From Symbiodinium natans (lineage: Eukaryota > Sar > Dinophyceae > Suessiales > Symbiodiniaceae): 28,500 nt of DNA. The stretch covers positions 1-28,500 of the forward strand of contig CAJNDS010002794.1 of assembly GCA_905221605.1 (NCBI GenBank), in the 5' to 3' direction. The notes beneath the pieces are model-generated. The model saw nothing but the letters and a program-made list of their open reading frames with translations. It was not told the DNA's origin and ran no database searches. Shown here in pieces: positions 28,362 through 28,500 of this stretch; within the stretch, counting starts at the first letter, position 1; every line of letters begins with the position of its first letter. Made by a program: the position numbers and the translations under genes.

Positions 28362-28435
28362 CTTGGAGGTTCATGGGTCGTAGTTAGGGCAACGATTATT
28401 ACAATCTTATTCAGGGTTCTCATAACCCTACCCCT
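28362..28435. mobile_element. Family 1 element truncated at a telomeric array
   Basis: Left end CTTGGAGGTTCATGGGT, core GGGCAACGATTATTACAATC and TTATTCAGGG. The right side runs into ACCCTACCCCTAGACCCTAAA and the right terminal repeat is absent. Confidence 0.6.
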
Positions 28436-28466
28436 AGACCCTAAACCCCAAGCCCTAAACCCCTAC
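28423..28466 (-). repeat. Degenerate CCCTAAA units at a family 1 end
   Basis: ACCCTACCCCTAGACCCTAA and following variants continue directly from the element starting at 28362. Confidence 0.8.
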
Positions 28467-28500
28467 TTGGATCAATTCGCAGGAGCTACGTCGGCTCTTG

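Overview
This window is nuclear DNA of a microbial eukaryote, most likely a dinoflagellate (Symbiodiniaceae-like). The reasons are the plant/dinoflagellate-type telomere heptamer TTTAGGG used as a dispersed repeat across most of the sequence, a non-LTR retrotransposon protein with no bacterial features, double-hairpin elements of the GGAGG-N3-CCTCC kind, and no bacterial gene organisation. The taxon is an inference. TTTAGGG also occurs in plants and other algae, and no dinoflagellate spliced-leader relic was found.

Layout. (1) 1 to about 9300: several dozen short arrays of TTTAGGG or its complement CCCTAAA, about 20 to 280 bp each. They flip orientation repeatedly and are separated by roughly 50 to 450 bp of unique sequence. 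Variants include TTTGGGG, TTTCAGGG, CTTAGGG and 9-mers such as TTTATAGGG. Small MITE-like inverted-repeat elements lie among them. (2) 9300 to 10420: poly-G and poly-C tracts, then unique sequence with a separated 20-bp inverted repeat and GCGCGC runs. (3) 10421 to 11377: a layered microsatellite of TTTG, GGTTGTTT, GGCTGTTT, GGTTGTTT, TCGTTG and TTG blocks. (4) About 11378 to 17702: a LINE-type retrotransposon and the only convincing gene. Its 1539-codon reading frame encodes an APE-type endonuclease, a reverse transcriptase, four zinc-knuckle or zinc-finger motifs, and a C-terminal domain that reads as a ubiquitin-specific protease (peptidase C19). The last protease block, including the catalytic His box, is out of frame by one base at about 15987-16022. 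The element carries several GGAGG/CCTCC hairpins, one pair of them inside the coding region, and short TTG tracts lie on both sides of it. (5) 17703 to 18050: a hairpin-forming minisatellite. (6) 18030 to 28500: a second domain of telomere-like arrays with further MITE-like elements.

No host protein gene, tRNA, rRNA or CRISPR could be supported. Most other open frames are by-products of repeats whose unit length or composition excludes stop codons. The window looks like subtelomeric or heavily telomere-repeat-invaded intergenic DNA with one LINE insertion. Three observations merit most attention: the reverse transcriptase and deubiquitinase-like fusion, the double hairpins within the same element, and the repeated placement of telomeric arrays exactly at the ends of a small inverted-repeat element.
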